64,000 bases of DNA from Batillaria attramentaria (lineage: Eukaryota; Mollusca; Gastropoda; Batillariidae): contig JACVVK020000529.1 in assembly GCA_018292915.2 (NCBI GenBank), positions 341,001-405,000 on the forward strand. Reading direction: 5' to 3'. The notes under the pieces were generated by a model. The model was not told the origin of the DNA and did not search any database. It was given only the letters and a program-made list of their open reading frames with translations. Each line of letters opens with the position of its first letter. The stretch's first letter is position 1. This document shows positions 14,111-24,484 of the stretch, piece by piece. The position numbers were made by a program, and so were the translations under genes.

Positions 14111-14885
14111 TTCTTTTTTTCTTATCCCCCCCCCCCCTTATATTTTCTTTAATTCTTTATTGCTATTTTTTAAGGAGAGTGTTGAAAATTATCTGGCTTG
14201 AAAGATCCTAATGAGTGCCTTCTGTTCACCGGCTTCCGGTGATGATAACGAGGGTACCCGAAAGGATGAGAGAAGACGTGACCTTAATTAGTTGGTTCTG
14301 CGATACAAATGATACCTTTTTTTCCATTTCATGAAAGAAAGTTTTGGGTTTTTTTTAATTCGTCATGGGAAGAGGAGAACTGACCTTTTCAGATGGTTCA
14401 AGTGACACACACAATGCATTTTTTTTAAATTAGTTCATTATTTTTAAATTGAACTTTTTTTTTATCCTCTGGTACATGCATTTGTTAGTTTGTTTTTATG
14501 TTGGATAACTTTCCTGCTGTCAGAAAATCCCACGCTGCGGTCGCGTTGTTTCCCCTCGATTCTCCCTCCTACGCATGCGCACAACAGCTGTCAGGGCATC
14601 AGATTTTGTTTATTGTTTATTGTGTCGCTTTTATTGTTTATTGATTGAGGAGACCGGCAGCGGGAAACAAACTGTTGCCACATCAGCCAGTATTGGCCGA
14701 GACTGTTTATGGGAACTTGGCGGGATTTGTCGCAGTCGCTTGGTCGGTGGCTGTTTTCAGGAAACTTTTTTTTTTTTTTTTTGGTCTCGGCGACACGGTA
14801 TTAGTGGAGTGATCGGAAATGCTGCGGTGATGCTGATACAGTGATCAAAGGAAACATTTCTGAGCCGGTATCGAGCGTGGGCGAC
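14111..14885. other. No gene seen
   Basis: A/T-rich with C, T and A runs. A TTTATTGTTTATTG double unit lies near 14610-14640. No exon or repeat family recognised. Confidence 0.4.
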
Positions 14886-14908
14886 ACTCTCTCTTTCTCT
14901 CTCTCTCC

Positions 14909-14988
<80 letters not shown>

Positions 14989-14999
14989 CACACACACGC

Positions 15000-15060
<61 letters not shown>
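14886..15060. repeat. Four-part CT/GT/CT/CA microsatellite
   Basis: Order: CT (14886-14911), GT (14912-14958), CT (14959-14986), then CA with early CG variants (14990-15060). It abuts SINE D copy 2. Confidence 0.97.
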
Positions 15061-15061
<1 letters not shown>

Positions 15062-15196
15062 TGGATGGTTGTTTGTTTTGAGGATAACTGTCTTTCGTCG
15101 TTCGCGATGGTGTAATGTACAAATTTTGACTGTTGGGCTATGCCGGAACCCTCGACCATTGAGTCTGACGCACAATCGCTTAAGCCATCCAACTCC

Positions 15197-15200
<4 letters not shown>
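15061..15200 (-). mobile_element. SINE family D, copy 2
   Basis: Read on the minus strand, it starts GGTGGGAGTTGGATGGCTTA, with an A-box-like TGGCTTAAGCG and a weak B-box region GAGGGTTCCGGC. GTCAGACTCAATGG resembles a leucine tRNA arm. The body then matches copy 1 at 12155. It ends exactly where a CA array begins and is followed on the plus strand by a GA array (15201-15228). Confidence 0.78.

Positions 15201-15228
<28 letters not shown>
15201..15228. repeat. (GA)n microsatellite
   Basis: Pure GA tract directly after SINE D copy 2. Confidence 0.95.
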
Positions 15229-15229
<1 letters not shown>

Positions 15230-15592
15230 GTGGACCAAAAAAAAATCACAACCAGCAAGAAACGAGACTGTGAAAGAATTGTCTGTACGCTTGGTTTCGA
15301 GTATTAGTTGTCCGTATTGCCGACTGAAACAACTTATAACCCCACTCCCTCCATCCCCCTGCTCTCTACTTCCTATCTTCGCTGGTCCCAGAATTTGCCG
15401 TCAACGACCAAAACGCAATGCGCAGAGATATATTGGAATTTTCTCGTCTGTAATGAAGGCCATCCTCTATATCACATTCAGCGATGCCACATCCGTATGA
15501 CGCTTTTCTGGACTGATGGCCTCAAAAGCCAACCCTTTGGCTACAGGATATGCTTAGTTGTGCTGAGATGGTCACTTTCGCACAGATGTGGC

Positions 15593-15745
15593 AGCAGTTG
15601 CCCACAGCAGACCCGGTATGAGGACCTGACCTCACGTGACCGGCAAGTGTCGTTCTGGAAAAAAAAAGGACTGCACACGCAACCAACCTGCGTCGTAAGT
15701 CAGTGACCCTAAGTGTCGTGGCTCCGTGCTAGAACCTCAGAAGAA
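15593..15745 (+). repeat. Interspersed repeat E, copy 1
   Basis: Matches 18057-18215 in the same orientation. Shared blocks in order are GTTGCCCACAGCAGA, TGAGGA.CTGACCT, GTGTCGTTCTGGAA, GTCAGTGACCCTA and TCAGAAGAAAGT. No tRNA-like head or inverted ends were seen. The type of element is unknown. Confidence 0.75.
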
Positions 15746-15917
15746 AGTTGCCATGCATATCATGCCCATGTCTCCGATGACGTACCTCATTGCCTAAACT
15801 CTACGATTCCTGAAGCCACTTCGCTCTTATCAGAATCAGCAAAACGATTATCGATGCCATGGTCAGTACGGTCTTGGCTCATGAACATGAGTCTTTAACA
15901 CGCCGTATACCATTTGT

Positions 15918-16316
15918 GGCGATGTGGCACGTCGCAAACGTGAAACCTGCCTTGGCGACAAAGTACGTCGCATGCATGTTTTTGGCGATGTGGTACGTCG
16001 CAGCTGAACCAGTTTTGGCGACAAGGTAGGGCGCCATTGAACCAGTTTTGGCGACAAGTTGGGTCGCAGCTGAACCAGTTTTGGCGACAAGGTACGTCGC
16101 ATGCAAGTTTTGGCGACAAGGTGGGTTGCAATGCAACCAGTTTTGGCGATATGGTACGTTGCAATTTAAACCATTTTGGCGACAAGGTACGACGCAAACC
16201 AGTTCTATCGAAAAGGTAGGCTACGTCGCGCACAAGTTTCGCGACATGACCGAAAACCAGGTGTGGTGACAAGTGACGTTGCTTACAAGGTTTGGTGGTA
16301 AGGTACGTCGCATTAT
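15918..16316. repeat. Hairpin-forming 33/29-bp minisatellite, about 13 units
   Basis: Units begin GGCGA(C/T) at 15918, 15954, 15984, 16017, 16050, 16083, 16112, 16145, 16178, about 16207, 16240, 16265 and 16294. Spacing is mostly 33 bp, with 29/30-bp variants. The common unit contains GCGACAAGGTACGTCGC, whose 5-bp arms pair around a 7-base loop. The next block, GAACCAGTTTT, links units. The 33-bp period keeps open frames on both strands (for example 145 codons on minus), which are artefacts. Variation rises toward the right end. Confidence 0.92.
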
Positions 16317-17432
16317 AAACGACAGTCACCATTTCAGCCTTATTTCCCGCCTTGCCTGGATTGTGTGTTGCTGCTGCCCTCGCCTATGGCAAACTGATTC
16401 TGCTTTTGTCAGGACTGTATAAATATACACACCGATAGGAGAACTGCGCTTGTGTCCATAGGTCTCTTATCGATCGCTAATCAGTCCTGCTTGTAGATGT
16501 ACTTCATGTACTGTCAAAGGCACTCTGCTTGATACAGTCCAGGGCTTTTTTAGCCGTTGCCGGTGACCAAGGGTGAGCTCGGTACAGGATATGTGCAAGG
16601 GAGACAAAGTTACTGCCCGTTTGAGTTACCTTTTCCTGAGTGCATTAGAGAAGGCCAGCGAAAGCGCTCATTCCTACCGCAAATGTGTGCAGAATGTGCA
16701 TCATGTTGTACAGAGCAGGGCTGGGGAGGAAGGGGGGGGGGGTGTTGAAGGACATGGCCCTGGAATGGAAAATAAGCATACCATGCATGCAGTTAAATGA
16801 AAATAAAGTGGATGGCATTAATTTAACGTTGCACAAATGGTGACGTGCGGCTTCCCCTGAGTGGAGCATTCCCTTATCACTGGAATAGGACGAAACAATT
16901 ACATACCAGTACCAGTACCAACTATGTGAATGGTTCGAAATTACTTTGAATTTTTAAACAGCTTCTTTGTTGCTTGGCTTAGATCCAAATTTAGGTGAAC
17001 CGGAACAAAAGCAAACCAGGATACAGAAGTTTTTATTTTAGTTTTAACAGTTTTCTTCGTGTACGTGAAGCTTGTACAGTCAGTATATAAACTAGGCCCT
17101 CGGGTGCCTTTTCCACATCGGCGAACGCACGAACCGTGAATAATGGCATTCTAGGGAAACAAATTACCTCCCCATAACCGGCACTGTATATCGTAGTGTA
17201 ATATCCTTGTGTCGGAAAAGATGCGTGGTGGCTAGGAACACAAAAGATCGAAATGATTGGCCCGGCTGACGGGATTCTCGTCATAAATACACATCCGGGA
17301 ATCGAAAGAGGAGATTAACGTTCGTTTCTGCTTGAATGGGGTTGTCCTGACTTTTTTTTTTTTTTTTTTGGGGGGGGGGTGTAATTGTTTTGCACGGTCC
17401 TGGTGAATCATTTTGTGAGAGGCAACAACAAA

Positions 17433-17433
<1 letters not shown>
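16317..17433. other. No gene seen
   Basis: Contains TGTATAAATATACAC near 16418, a G run near 16733-16742 and a T/G run near 17351-17379. No exon or repeat family recognised. Confidence 0.4.

Positions 17434-17497
<64 letters not shown>
17434..17497. repeat. (GT)n microsatellite
   Basis: About 60 bp of GT with a GGTGTG variant at its end. Confidence 0.97.
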
Positions 17498-17504
<7 letters not shown>

Positions 17505-18056
17505 AGGGGGTGATCGGGTGTTGGGGATGGGTTATGGATGACGTTTGTCTTCCGCAGAGGTACAGGGTGATAGATCATGGATAGATATCGCCATTGCATA
17601 TTGCTACTGCAAATATTTAACTGTATGAAGTTTGATGTGCAGCAAGAAGTATGCAATGGGCACTGGCGGACTGTGAGTGATACAGCGGAACGCACTTTCA
17701 TGGCTTGATTTAGTCACACTTGTCATGAAAAAATATCAATTCTACCGCCTGAACGACCCCCCCCCCCTCCCCTCCTCGCCTTCCCGTCCCCCTCCCCCAG
17801 CAAACACCAACACAAATCCCAACTCGCAACCGTTTTTAGCTTCACTTGCAGTATCTCCAGGCAAACGACATAGTCACTAAAGGAAATACCACACCGTGAA
17901 GTCAGCACTTTTAGAATGCTAAGGACGAGATAGGGATTGCGAACCCTATAGCTTGATCCCTGTGGGTACGACATCTCTACTTCTTAATGGCCATTTTTGA
18001 ATCGATCGTTCGTTCACTCCCCTCAGTGAAGACCTCAAACCCATTGTATTGTACCG

Positions 18057-18215
18057 CGCCAGTTGCCCACAGCAGATCTGGAATGAGGATCTGACCTTAA
18101 CGTCTTGTGTCGTTCTGGAATAAGGACAGTGTACACTGACTGGACAACCACACTGCACCGGAGGTCAGTGACCCTAGCTAAACGTCATGGGGGAACAGAA
18201 CTTCAGAAGAAAGTC
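18057..18215 (+). repeat. Interspersed repeat E, copy 2
   Basis: Second copy of the repeat at 15593-15745. The central part carries a longer insert between GTTCTGGAA and GTCAGTGACCCTA. It runs straight into the degenerate array at 18225. Confidence 0.75.
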
Positions 18216-18224
18216 ATGATAAAC

Positions 18225-18740
18225 TGACCTGTTTCAGGTGAAGGTCACGACCACACTTACAAATTTCACGAGGAAGGTCACGGCGACTCTTCGCAATAAT
18301 TATTTCATGATAAGGTCATAGTTTCGTACAGAGACTTTCGTTTGGCTTCAGAATTGTTTTAGAAGGTTCCGGGGTGCCTTCACAATTTATCACAAGGTCA
18401 GTGACTTGTCTTCACAACTCATGAAAAGATCGATCGCAGGTTCTTGCTAAGGTCCCAGAGAGTTTCACTATTTCATGAAAACGCTCTTGTTTGTCGTCAC
18501 AATTTCTTGAGAAAGGTACTGTCCTTCACTATTTCATGAGGTCGTGGATTATGTTCACGATTTCTTGCTAAAGGCGACGACTTGTCTTGATAATTTTCAC
18601 ATTGTGTTGTGAGAAAGGCACGAGATTACAGTTTCATGGAAGGTGGCGAGTTTTGTCCACAATTTCAGGGATAACGAACATGGTTTTACATGGGTTCTCG
18701 AGGTCAGGGCTTGTCAAAACAAATTTCGTTAGAAGAAATT
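18225..18740. repeat. Degenerate tandem array, unit about 50-60 bp
   Basis: The phrase AAGGTCACGACTTGTCTTCACAA..TTCATGAG recurs about nine times in eroded form. Examples are near 18234, 18270, 18305, 18390, 18500, 18560, 18580, 18630 and 18700. Units vary in length and in the AAGGT..CG part. This is an old array or an interspersed simple motif. Confidence 0.6.
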
Positions 18741-18813
18741 GCTGATGAGGTAAAATAGTCTGGTATGAGAGAAAGTAGCTGATCACATAGAACAAAATAA
18801 CAAAATATTTTAG

Positions 18814-18814
<1 letters not shown>

Positions 18815-18871
<57 letters not shown>
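18815..18871. repeat. (GT)n microsatellite
   Basis: About 57 bp of pure GT, followed by a short (CTTG)n patch near 18882-18904. Confidence 0.97.
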
Positions 18872-18872
<1 letters not shown>

Positions 18873-19378
18873 GTGGTGTTGCTTGCCTGCTTGCTTACTT
18901 GCTTGTGTCCATTTGTGCCCGTCGGGAGCTCATCTAGCGGTCAGTAACTCGCTCTAGACGTATTCGTAGCCATTGAGCATCTCGACAAATTAGAAGGCCT
19001 TCCCATACACTGGAGAACAAAAGACAGGAGCTGTGTTGAGGACATTGGGAGGACAGCGAACCCCCAGATTGATCGCCACTCTCATGCCTCTTTCTCTTGA
19101 TTGCTACAGACTACAGTGTGAGGTTATTGACGTCTTTGGTTCTGTGCAGTAGTGTGTGTGTGTGGTCTTTAGGTAAACACTTCATAAGACAAACGGTTCA
19201 GTTGCACTTTCCTTAATGACACAGTGGCATGTAAGTGAAGATTTTCTGTGTGAACCTTTTTTGTGTGATCAGGGAGGTTCGTGTAACAGTAGGTAAGAGT
19301 ACAGCGTTTACGTCAAAAGTGAAGTGAGGCATTAATTCACAGTTTTCCCACCTTTGGGGTTTGTGTATTGGTGTGTGC
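18872..19378. other. No gene seen
   Basis: No exon, RNA gene or repeat family recognised beyond the short CTTG patch. Confidence 0.45.

Positions 19379-19471
<93 letters not shown>
19379..19471. repeat. (GA)n(GT)n compound microsatellite
   Basis: About 36 bp GA then about 55 bp GT. The arrangement is the mirror of the GT-then-GA array at 27239. Confidence 0.97.
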
Positions 19472-19472
<1 letters not shown>

Positions 19473-20055
19473 TGTGGTCACGAAGAGTATACGCCCAGTG
19501 ACTCACTGGAATCGAACTCAACACACCCTGTATCAATAACAGTTTAGGACACAGGTGTAAGAACAGATATTGTTTTCGTCACGTTCCTTTTGCACATGAT
19601 CAACCTGGCTGTATAATGAAATGGTATTAATACAGTTTTGTCTCACAGCTGCTCATGAATAGGGTCGAAATGTGTGCCCTAAAATGTGTGTTTCCAGCAT
19701 GCACGGTAACAGTTTCCCGACTAATTCAAAAGCTACATGAAAGAATCATTGTTCTTATGGCCATCCCTCGCGGTTTCAGGTTTGAGTTTTCAAACGTATT
19801 CCCACAATCCGATTACTAATGGCCTTGCAACGGAGACATACACAGGCGCATACAATTCACACCTTACATACGTACATAAACATGATTTTTGTCCGCTTTC
19901 AAGTTGAAGCTGAAGACTGCCAAAGACTGAAAATGAAATGACAGGTTTTCGCTTGAATTTTGCAACACTCACACAAAACACGCCACTCTCTTGTGTTTCA
20001 CTTTCATTCCATCTTCCTCCCTTCTCCTAGTCTTCTTCTTTTTCTTTTTGGGCAA

Positions 20056-20284
20056 TCGTAATAGGCGAGCTGATAGAGTGTGAGACGGTCCGGCAGTCCT
20101 CGGTTGTGAGTTGGCATCCCGGCTGAGAGCCCAAATTTTGAGCTGGCTTTTTACCCTTTGGTCGTTTTCAGTGTCGCCCTTAGGACTATACCGGTTTTTC
20201 CTGCTACCGGGCTGCTCATCGGAGGTTTCTCTCCGGGTTATCCTGGCTTTCCTCCCCCAGCAAAATTGCAACCAAAAAAAAATC
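20056..20284 (+). mobile_element. SINE family B, copy 1, 5' part
   Basis: A weak tRNA-like head (A-box-like GAGCTGATAGAGTGTGAGAC, degraded B box GTGAGTTGGCATCCCGG) is followed by a core. The core begins ATACCGGTTTTTCCTGCTAC, goes on with GGGCTGCTCATCGGAGG and TTTCTCTCCGGGTTAT, and ends CAGCAAAATT. The core is shared with 55027-55106. The element is interrupted at 20285 by a family A SINE and resumes at 20427. Confidence 0.82.
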
Positions 20285-20300
20285 GATAGGTAATGGGTGG

Positions 20301-20409
20301 GTGGGTGTTTGGGTGTTTAAACGTCCTTTTCCACCACTACGGGTGATATCAAAGACGGGGGCAACGATGAAAAAAGTTAGCACAAAATATTGGCCTCAGC
20401 CGGGCTGTG
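20301..20409 (-). mobile_element. Headless SINE family A nested in SINE B
   Basis: Carries the family A body in inverse orientation: GGGTGTTT, AACGTCCTTTTCCACCACTA, GGTGATATCAAAGACGG, and a final GGCCTCAGCCGGG. It has no tRNA head. GATAGGTAATGGGTGG lies at 20285-20300 and GATAGGTAAATGGGTGG at 20410-20426. This target duplication (one inserted A) proves insertion into SINE B. Its sense-strand start lies just after where the B box ends in the complete copy at 3134. Confidence 0.85.
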
Positions 20410-20426
20410 GATAGGTAAATGGGTGG

Positions 20427-20544
20427 CGCTGCACCGCGGCGACGCGCTTCCCCCCGTGGAAGCAGCCCGAATTTTCCCGAAAGGGATACTAAATAGCAGT
20501 ATAAATAATATAATAAATCATAATAATAATAATAATAATACTAA
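20427..20544 (+). mobile_element. SINE family B, copy 1, 3' part
   Basis: Continues family B after the nested insertion. GGCGCTGCACC...GTGGAAGCAGCCCGAATTT matches GGCGCAACACCACGGTGGAAGAAGCCCGAATTT near 55119 (each string split by small changes). It ends in an (AAT)n tail at about 20515-20540. Confidence 0.8.
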
Positions 20545-21591
20545 ATGGTATCTGGATGGGCGCATTTCTTTAAATAAAACTCAATTCGCCTATCACTCAC
20601 TCCACTCACGCACATTATACAACGATTGAACAGACATACATTGGTGAAACATGACTAGTTAAACAGGAAATTACTGGAGTTAGTTATTTGTGGCCTCACG
20701 CCCACTCAAGCAACATAGATCAACACGCGACTGAGGAAGGCTTTGCAAAAAAAAAAAAGGAACGTTTTTCTAAGATAGCTTTTGAAAAACAGACAGTGAA
20801 TGGGGGCGCATTTCTCAGATTTGCATGCAGGCAGTTCCAATATGTGGTGGACAAGGACGTTAAACTCGCATAAACATGGGAAGGCCGATTAATACAAAAT
20901 GCAATTGTTTTTTTTAATTGTTGTATGAAGTGCTGTCGAGTGAAGGTGTTGCTCTATTTTCAGTCACCTACATTCTCAGCCAATGAGCTTCGCACTTTGC
21001 GCTCACACTACAGAAGTTACTTCCTTTCCCCACCGAGTTCGGTGCTCGGGGGCATAGTCACGCCACTCAGTGCTTGCGGATTCTTCCCCACTTTTTCTCT
21101 ATCAGATGGATTCCGTTGAACTTTTTTCTCCCCTAAAAGAGCTTGCACAATACTCTGGACTTCATATTAATATTTGGACAAAGGCCCTCTCGCACTGTGT
21201 CCATGACAGCGTAGAAAACTGGGTCACAATTTGAGGGGGCTGGGGAGTGGGCGATTGATACATCAGATGCGATATCAGTCAGACAACAACGCGGGAGAAG
21301 GCAGCTGCCACCACGGCCTAATTAATTAGATCTTGCCAGCGGTACAATCATTTTTTTTCGCTCCAGATACTGATAGAGGGAATGGAATTGGAAAACTTAC
21401 CCCGTTTGTTGGTAACTCGGCGCTGCAGCTTAAAAACGGGTTTAGAATCCTATACTCAGTGTCACACAGAAGTGTTAGGTTTCAGCTGACCGAATTTCTG
21501 AAAATGGATTTGGAGCGGAAATTAAACTCAGGCAAAATACACATACTGGCGATTATTAATCCTTATAATTTCAAACAATCGTCCATCGGTT
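20545..21591. other. No gene seen
   Basis: No exon or repeat family recognised. A (TTG)n tract at 21592-21613 precedes the telomere-like patch. Confidence 0.4.
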
Positions 21592-21656
21592 TTTGTTGTT
21601 GTTGTTGTTGTTAAGTCATTTACGCTCAGTAAGTATAGTTCGGTCTCTAAGAGGTT

Positions 21657-21695
21657 GGAGTTAGGGTAAGGCTTAGGTTTAGGGTTAGGGGTTAC
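21657..21695 (+). repeat. Short degenerate telomere-like repeat
   Basis: GGAGTTAGGGTAAGGCTTAG is followed by GTTTAGGGTTAGGGGTTA. About four to five TTAGGG-like units, two of them exact. TTAGGG is the metazoan telomere repeat, including molluscs. This is an interstitial remnant or chance. Confidence 0.6.
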
Positions 21696-21799
21696 CCCGC
21701 GGTAATGATGCAATATTTTTGCTGAGTAGACGGGCCGCATTGCATTTCAATGAAGTGCAAAAAGTCGTAGGGGACGAAATAAACCAATTTAGCGTCACT

Positions 21800-22620
21800 C
21801 ACAACAGACCTTCACTGAGATTTACCCGCTGTATACACTAGTATGCATGCGCTTGCGATGTTTAAAAAAAAAAGTGATGTTTGTGTGACCTACAGATGTG
21901 TGTCGTGTGTACTATAATTATTATGGTGTGAGCTGAGACGTTGACTCAGATTTGTCCGCTGTTTTACACTAGTAGGCCTATGCATGCGCTTGCGATTTAT
22001 ATCATTCTCCGTAATGTTTGTGTAACCCACAGCATTTTGTGATGTTAGTGTGAACTACAGTGTGTAACTATATTATCGTGTGAACTGAGACGTTGACTAA
22101 GATTTAACTGCTGTTTTACACTAGCATGCATGCGCTTGCGATTTATATCATTCTTCGTAATGTTGGTGCCACCCACAGCATTTGTGATGTTCGTGTGAAC
22201 TACAGTGTGTACTATATTATCGTGTGAAACTGAGACGTTTGACTAAGATTTAACTGCTGTTTACACCTAGTATGCATGCGATTTTATATCATTCTTCTTC
22301 TGCCACCCACAGCATTTGTGATGTTCGTTGTGAACTACAGTGTGTCGTGTGTACAATATTATCGTTGTGAACTGAGACGTTGACTAAGATTTTAACTGCT
22401 GTTTTACACTAGTATGTCATTCGCTTGCGGATTTCATATCATTCTCCGTAATGTTGGTGTCACCAACTGCTGTGTGTCGTGTACACCATAACGGTGTAAC
22501 TAAGACATTGACTGAGATTTACCCGCTGCGCACACTAGCATGCATGCGCTTTTCGATTTTTTCCTCTTTTTTTGTGATGTTGGTGTAGCTGTGTGTCGCG
22601 CTAACATGGTGTAACCGAAG
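21800..22620. repeat. Satellite-like array, about 6 units of 130-150 bp
   Basis: The phrase GAGACGTTGACTNAGATTTA..GCTGTTTTACACTAG and the following ATGCATGCGCTTGCGATTTA recur near 21816, 21946, 22099, 22246, 22385 and 22514. Middle units also share CACCCACAGCATTTGTGATG and GAACTACAGTGTGT. Outer units are more diverged, as expected for an array homogenised from within. Function unknown. Confidence 0.9.
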
Positions 22621-22887
22621 TAAAAACAAACAAAGCTTGTGTTAATCACTCAGTTCACTATTACAAAATCAATAGAGGAATAAATTCCAAAAAAAAGAAG
22701 AGATTTTTTTGGGCTTTTTTATGCCGTAACAGGAACTACAGCAATATTTTCTTTTGGCCAAAGGGAAAAAAAAGAAACGCAGATGGAAGTCAAGAAGCGT
22801 GGCGGGAGTAATCGAAGGTCGTCAGCCAGCTGTGGCGGTGCCCCTCCGAGATAGGAGTAAATTGATTTGCTGAGAGATGGTGTTGGA

Positions 22888-22890
<3 letters not shown>

Positions 22891-22967
<77 letters not shown>
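22891..22967. repeat. (GT)n microsatellite
   Basis: About 76 bp of uninterrupted GT. Confidence 0.98.
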
Positions 22968-22968
<1 letters not shown>

Positions 22969-23173
22969 GGGGAGGGGTGTAACGGGTAAGGGCTGTGAGG
23001 AAATACAATGCGTCCCGAGTGGATTCGACAGGATGTGACAAGATTGCATTAAACAGCCAACATATTTTCTTTGCTCGCTGACATTAATAAATAAGGAAAA
23101 ATATCGGGAACGTTGCTCGTGGGCAGTGTTCTGAGTTCTGGTTGATTGACGCACGCATTCTTTTCGTTGATTT

Positions 23174-23176
<3 letters not shown>

Positions 23177-23204
<28 letters not shown>

Positions 23205-23221
23205 GAGAGAGAGAGAGAGAG
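23177..23221. repeat. (GA)n-(G)13-(GA)n purine tract
   Basis: A GA tract is split by a run of about 13 G, then GA resumes. All-purine on the plus strand for about 45 bases. Confidence 0.95.
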
Positions 23222-23251
23222 CGTCATATTATATCATCAGTATCGTAAGAG

Positions 23252-23633
23252 GTCTGAACCGGAAACAGCCCATTTTCTTTCCTAAATATAATGCTACGAT
23301 GTAAAGAAAAAAGTAGAAATAAACACTTCGTTGTTCAGCAGCACGAATGAAGTCTCTTGTGTTCTTGCCTTAGCAATGCGTTTGAACCGCAGAACAGTTT
23401 AGTTCCTTTCCTGAGTGTAATGAAAGTACTAGGAAAAAATAATGGAAAAGGTACAAATGAAACACTTTGTTCGACAGCCTGAATGGAGCGTTTTGTGTTC
23501 TACGATTACAAAAAGTTTGAACCGTAAAACAGCCCAGTTTCTTTCCTGCGTATAATGACATAAAAAAAGGAACAACTAAACACTTGGTTGTTCAACAGCC
23601 TGAATGAAGTCCTTTGTGTTCTACGTTTGCAAT
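23252..23633. repeat. Tandem repeat, 3 units of about 130 bp
   Basis: Units start at TGAACCG near 23254, 23381 and 23517. Each holds ACAG...TTTCTTTCCTG, a variable A-rich block, ACACTT.GTTGTTC, CAGCCTGAATGAAGT and TTTGTGTTCTACG. Confidence 0.85.
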
Positions 23634-24004
23634 TACTGCCGTGTGTATGACGTCAAGCAGTTCCTTTTGTTGTCTCACCGCCAGCCGCTGAGAACATCTC
23701 CAGTGTTTGTTGCAGCGTGAAAACTGCTCCTTGCAAAAAAACCAATTGACCTCTGGATGGCAGAGATCAAAGACGGGAGAGGAAAATCATTGCAAGAGAT
23801 TGCGGACATAGACAGCTGGAATCGTGCATGCTCCAACACATTTTCCAGCACGATAAGTTAGGGCAGACGATGGGTTCAAAAAAGCAGCTATATGCCACCA
23901 TAGTAGGTAAGCCAACATGTGCTGGTGATGCGTTAAATTTTTCCGTACCATTAACAGCTGCAGCCACAACGGAAAATGTCAAATACGATGGAGGTTTTGT
24001 TTTA

Positions 24005-24044
24005 CGCGCGCGCGCGCGCGAGTGTGTGTGTGTGTGTGTGTGTG

Positions 24045-24075
<31 letters not shown>
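24005..24075. repeat. (CG)n(GT)n alternating purine-pyrimidine tract
   Basis: Eight CG dinucleotides run into about 26 GT units with one TT interruption. The CG part is unusual for a genome where CpG is normally prone to decay. Confidence 0.96.
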
Positions 24076-24076
<1 letters not shown>

Positions 24077-24369
24077 CTTGAGTCATGCGACAGATACGAA
24101 AACGATGAGTTCACTGTTTTTTAAAAGAAAATCAGATTTCATTACCAAGTCATAAATATTTCAAACCACTGTTACTATTGCTACCAAGGGAAAATGTTGA
24201 CGGATATGGACGACTTGCCGACACGGTGTTGTTGTTGTTATTGTTTGTTGTTGTTGTCCAAAGTTAAGAACACAGCGACTTTATAGTTAGTCACATGACG
24301 TGTAGGCTAGCCGAGAATGTCAGATCTGTGTACCGCAAACTGAAGTACTCGGCGATATTGACCGTTTCA

Positions 24370-24484
24370 GCTACAGAAACAGTCTACGTCTACGGAGGAT
24401 ACTGACCATGTATACCCCACCTTGCCGTACACCCTCCCGCTCCACCCAGAACAACGATCCATCGTGAACATCACGGTCAAGTAG
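24370..24484 (+). other. Possible terminal exon or decayed coding fragment
   Basis: After TTTCAG at 24365-24370 one frame stays open for 38 codons to a TAG. It gives a plain, non-repetitive peptide, including DHVYPTLPYTLPLHPEQRS and ending IVNITVK. The upstream pyrimidine tract is poor and no partner exon is visible. No family recognised. Chance is the likelier explanation. Confidence 0.12.

Noticed and set aside
14841..15500. 219-codon plus-strand open frame
   Set aside because: It crosses four dinucleotide arrays and a SINE, so it is not a gene.
15913..16320. CRISPR-like array (regular repeats with short spacers)
   Set aside because: The units are contiguous tandem repeats, not direct repeats with unique spacers, and the genome is animal.
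15895..16332. 145-codon minus-strand frame with repeated VAKTGSAATYL
   Set aside because: It arises from a 33-bp tandem repeat in frame. Units of 29/30 bp shift the frame along the array, and similar peptides appear in other frames.
16410..16440. Second TATA-like site (TGTATAAATATACAC)
   Set aside because: Same reason. The sequence is also partly palindromic and may be a repeat fragment.
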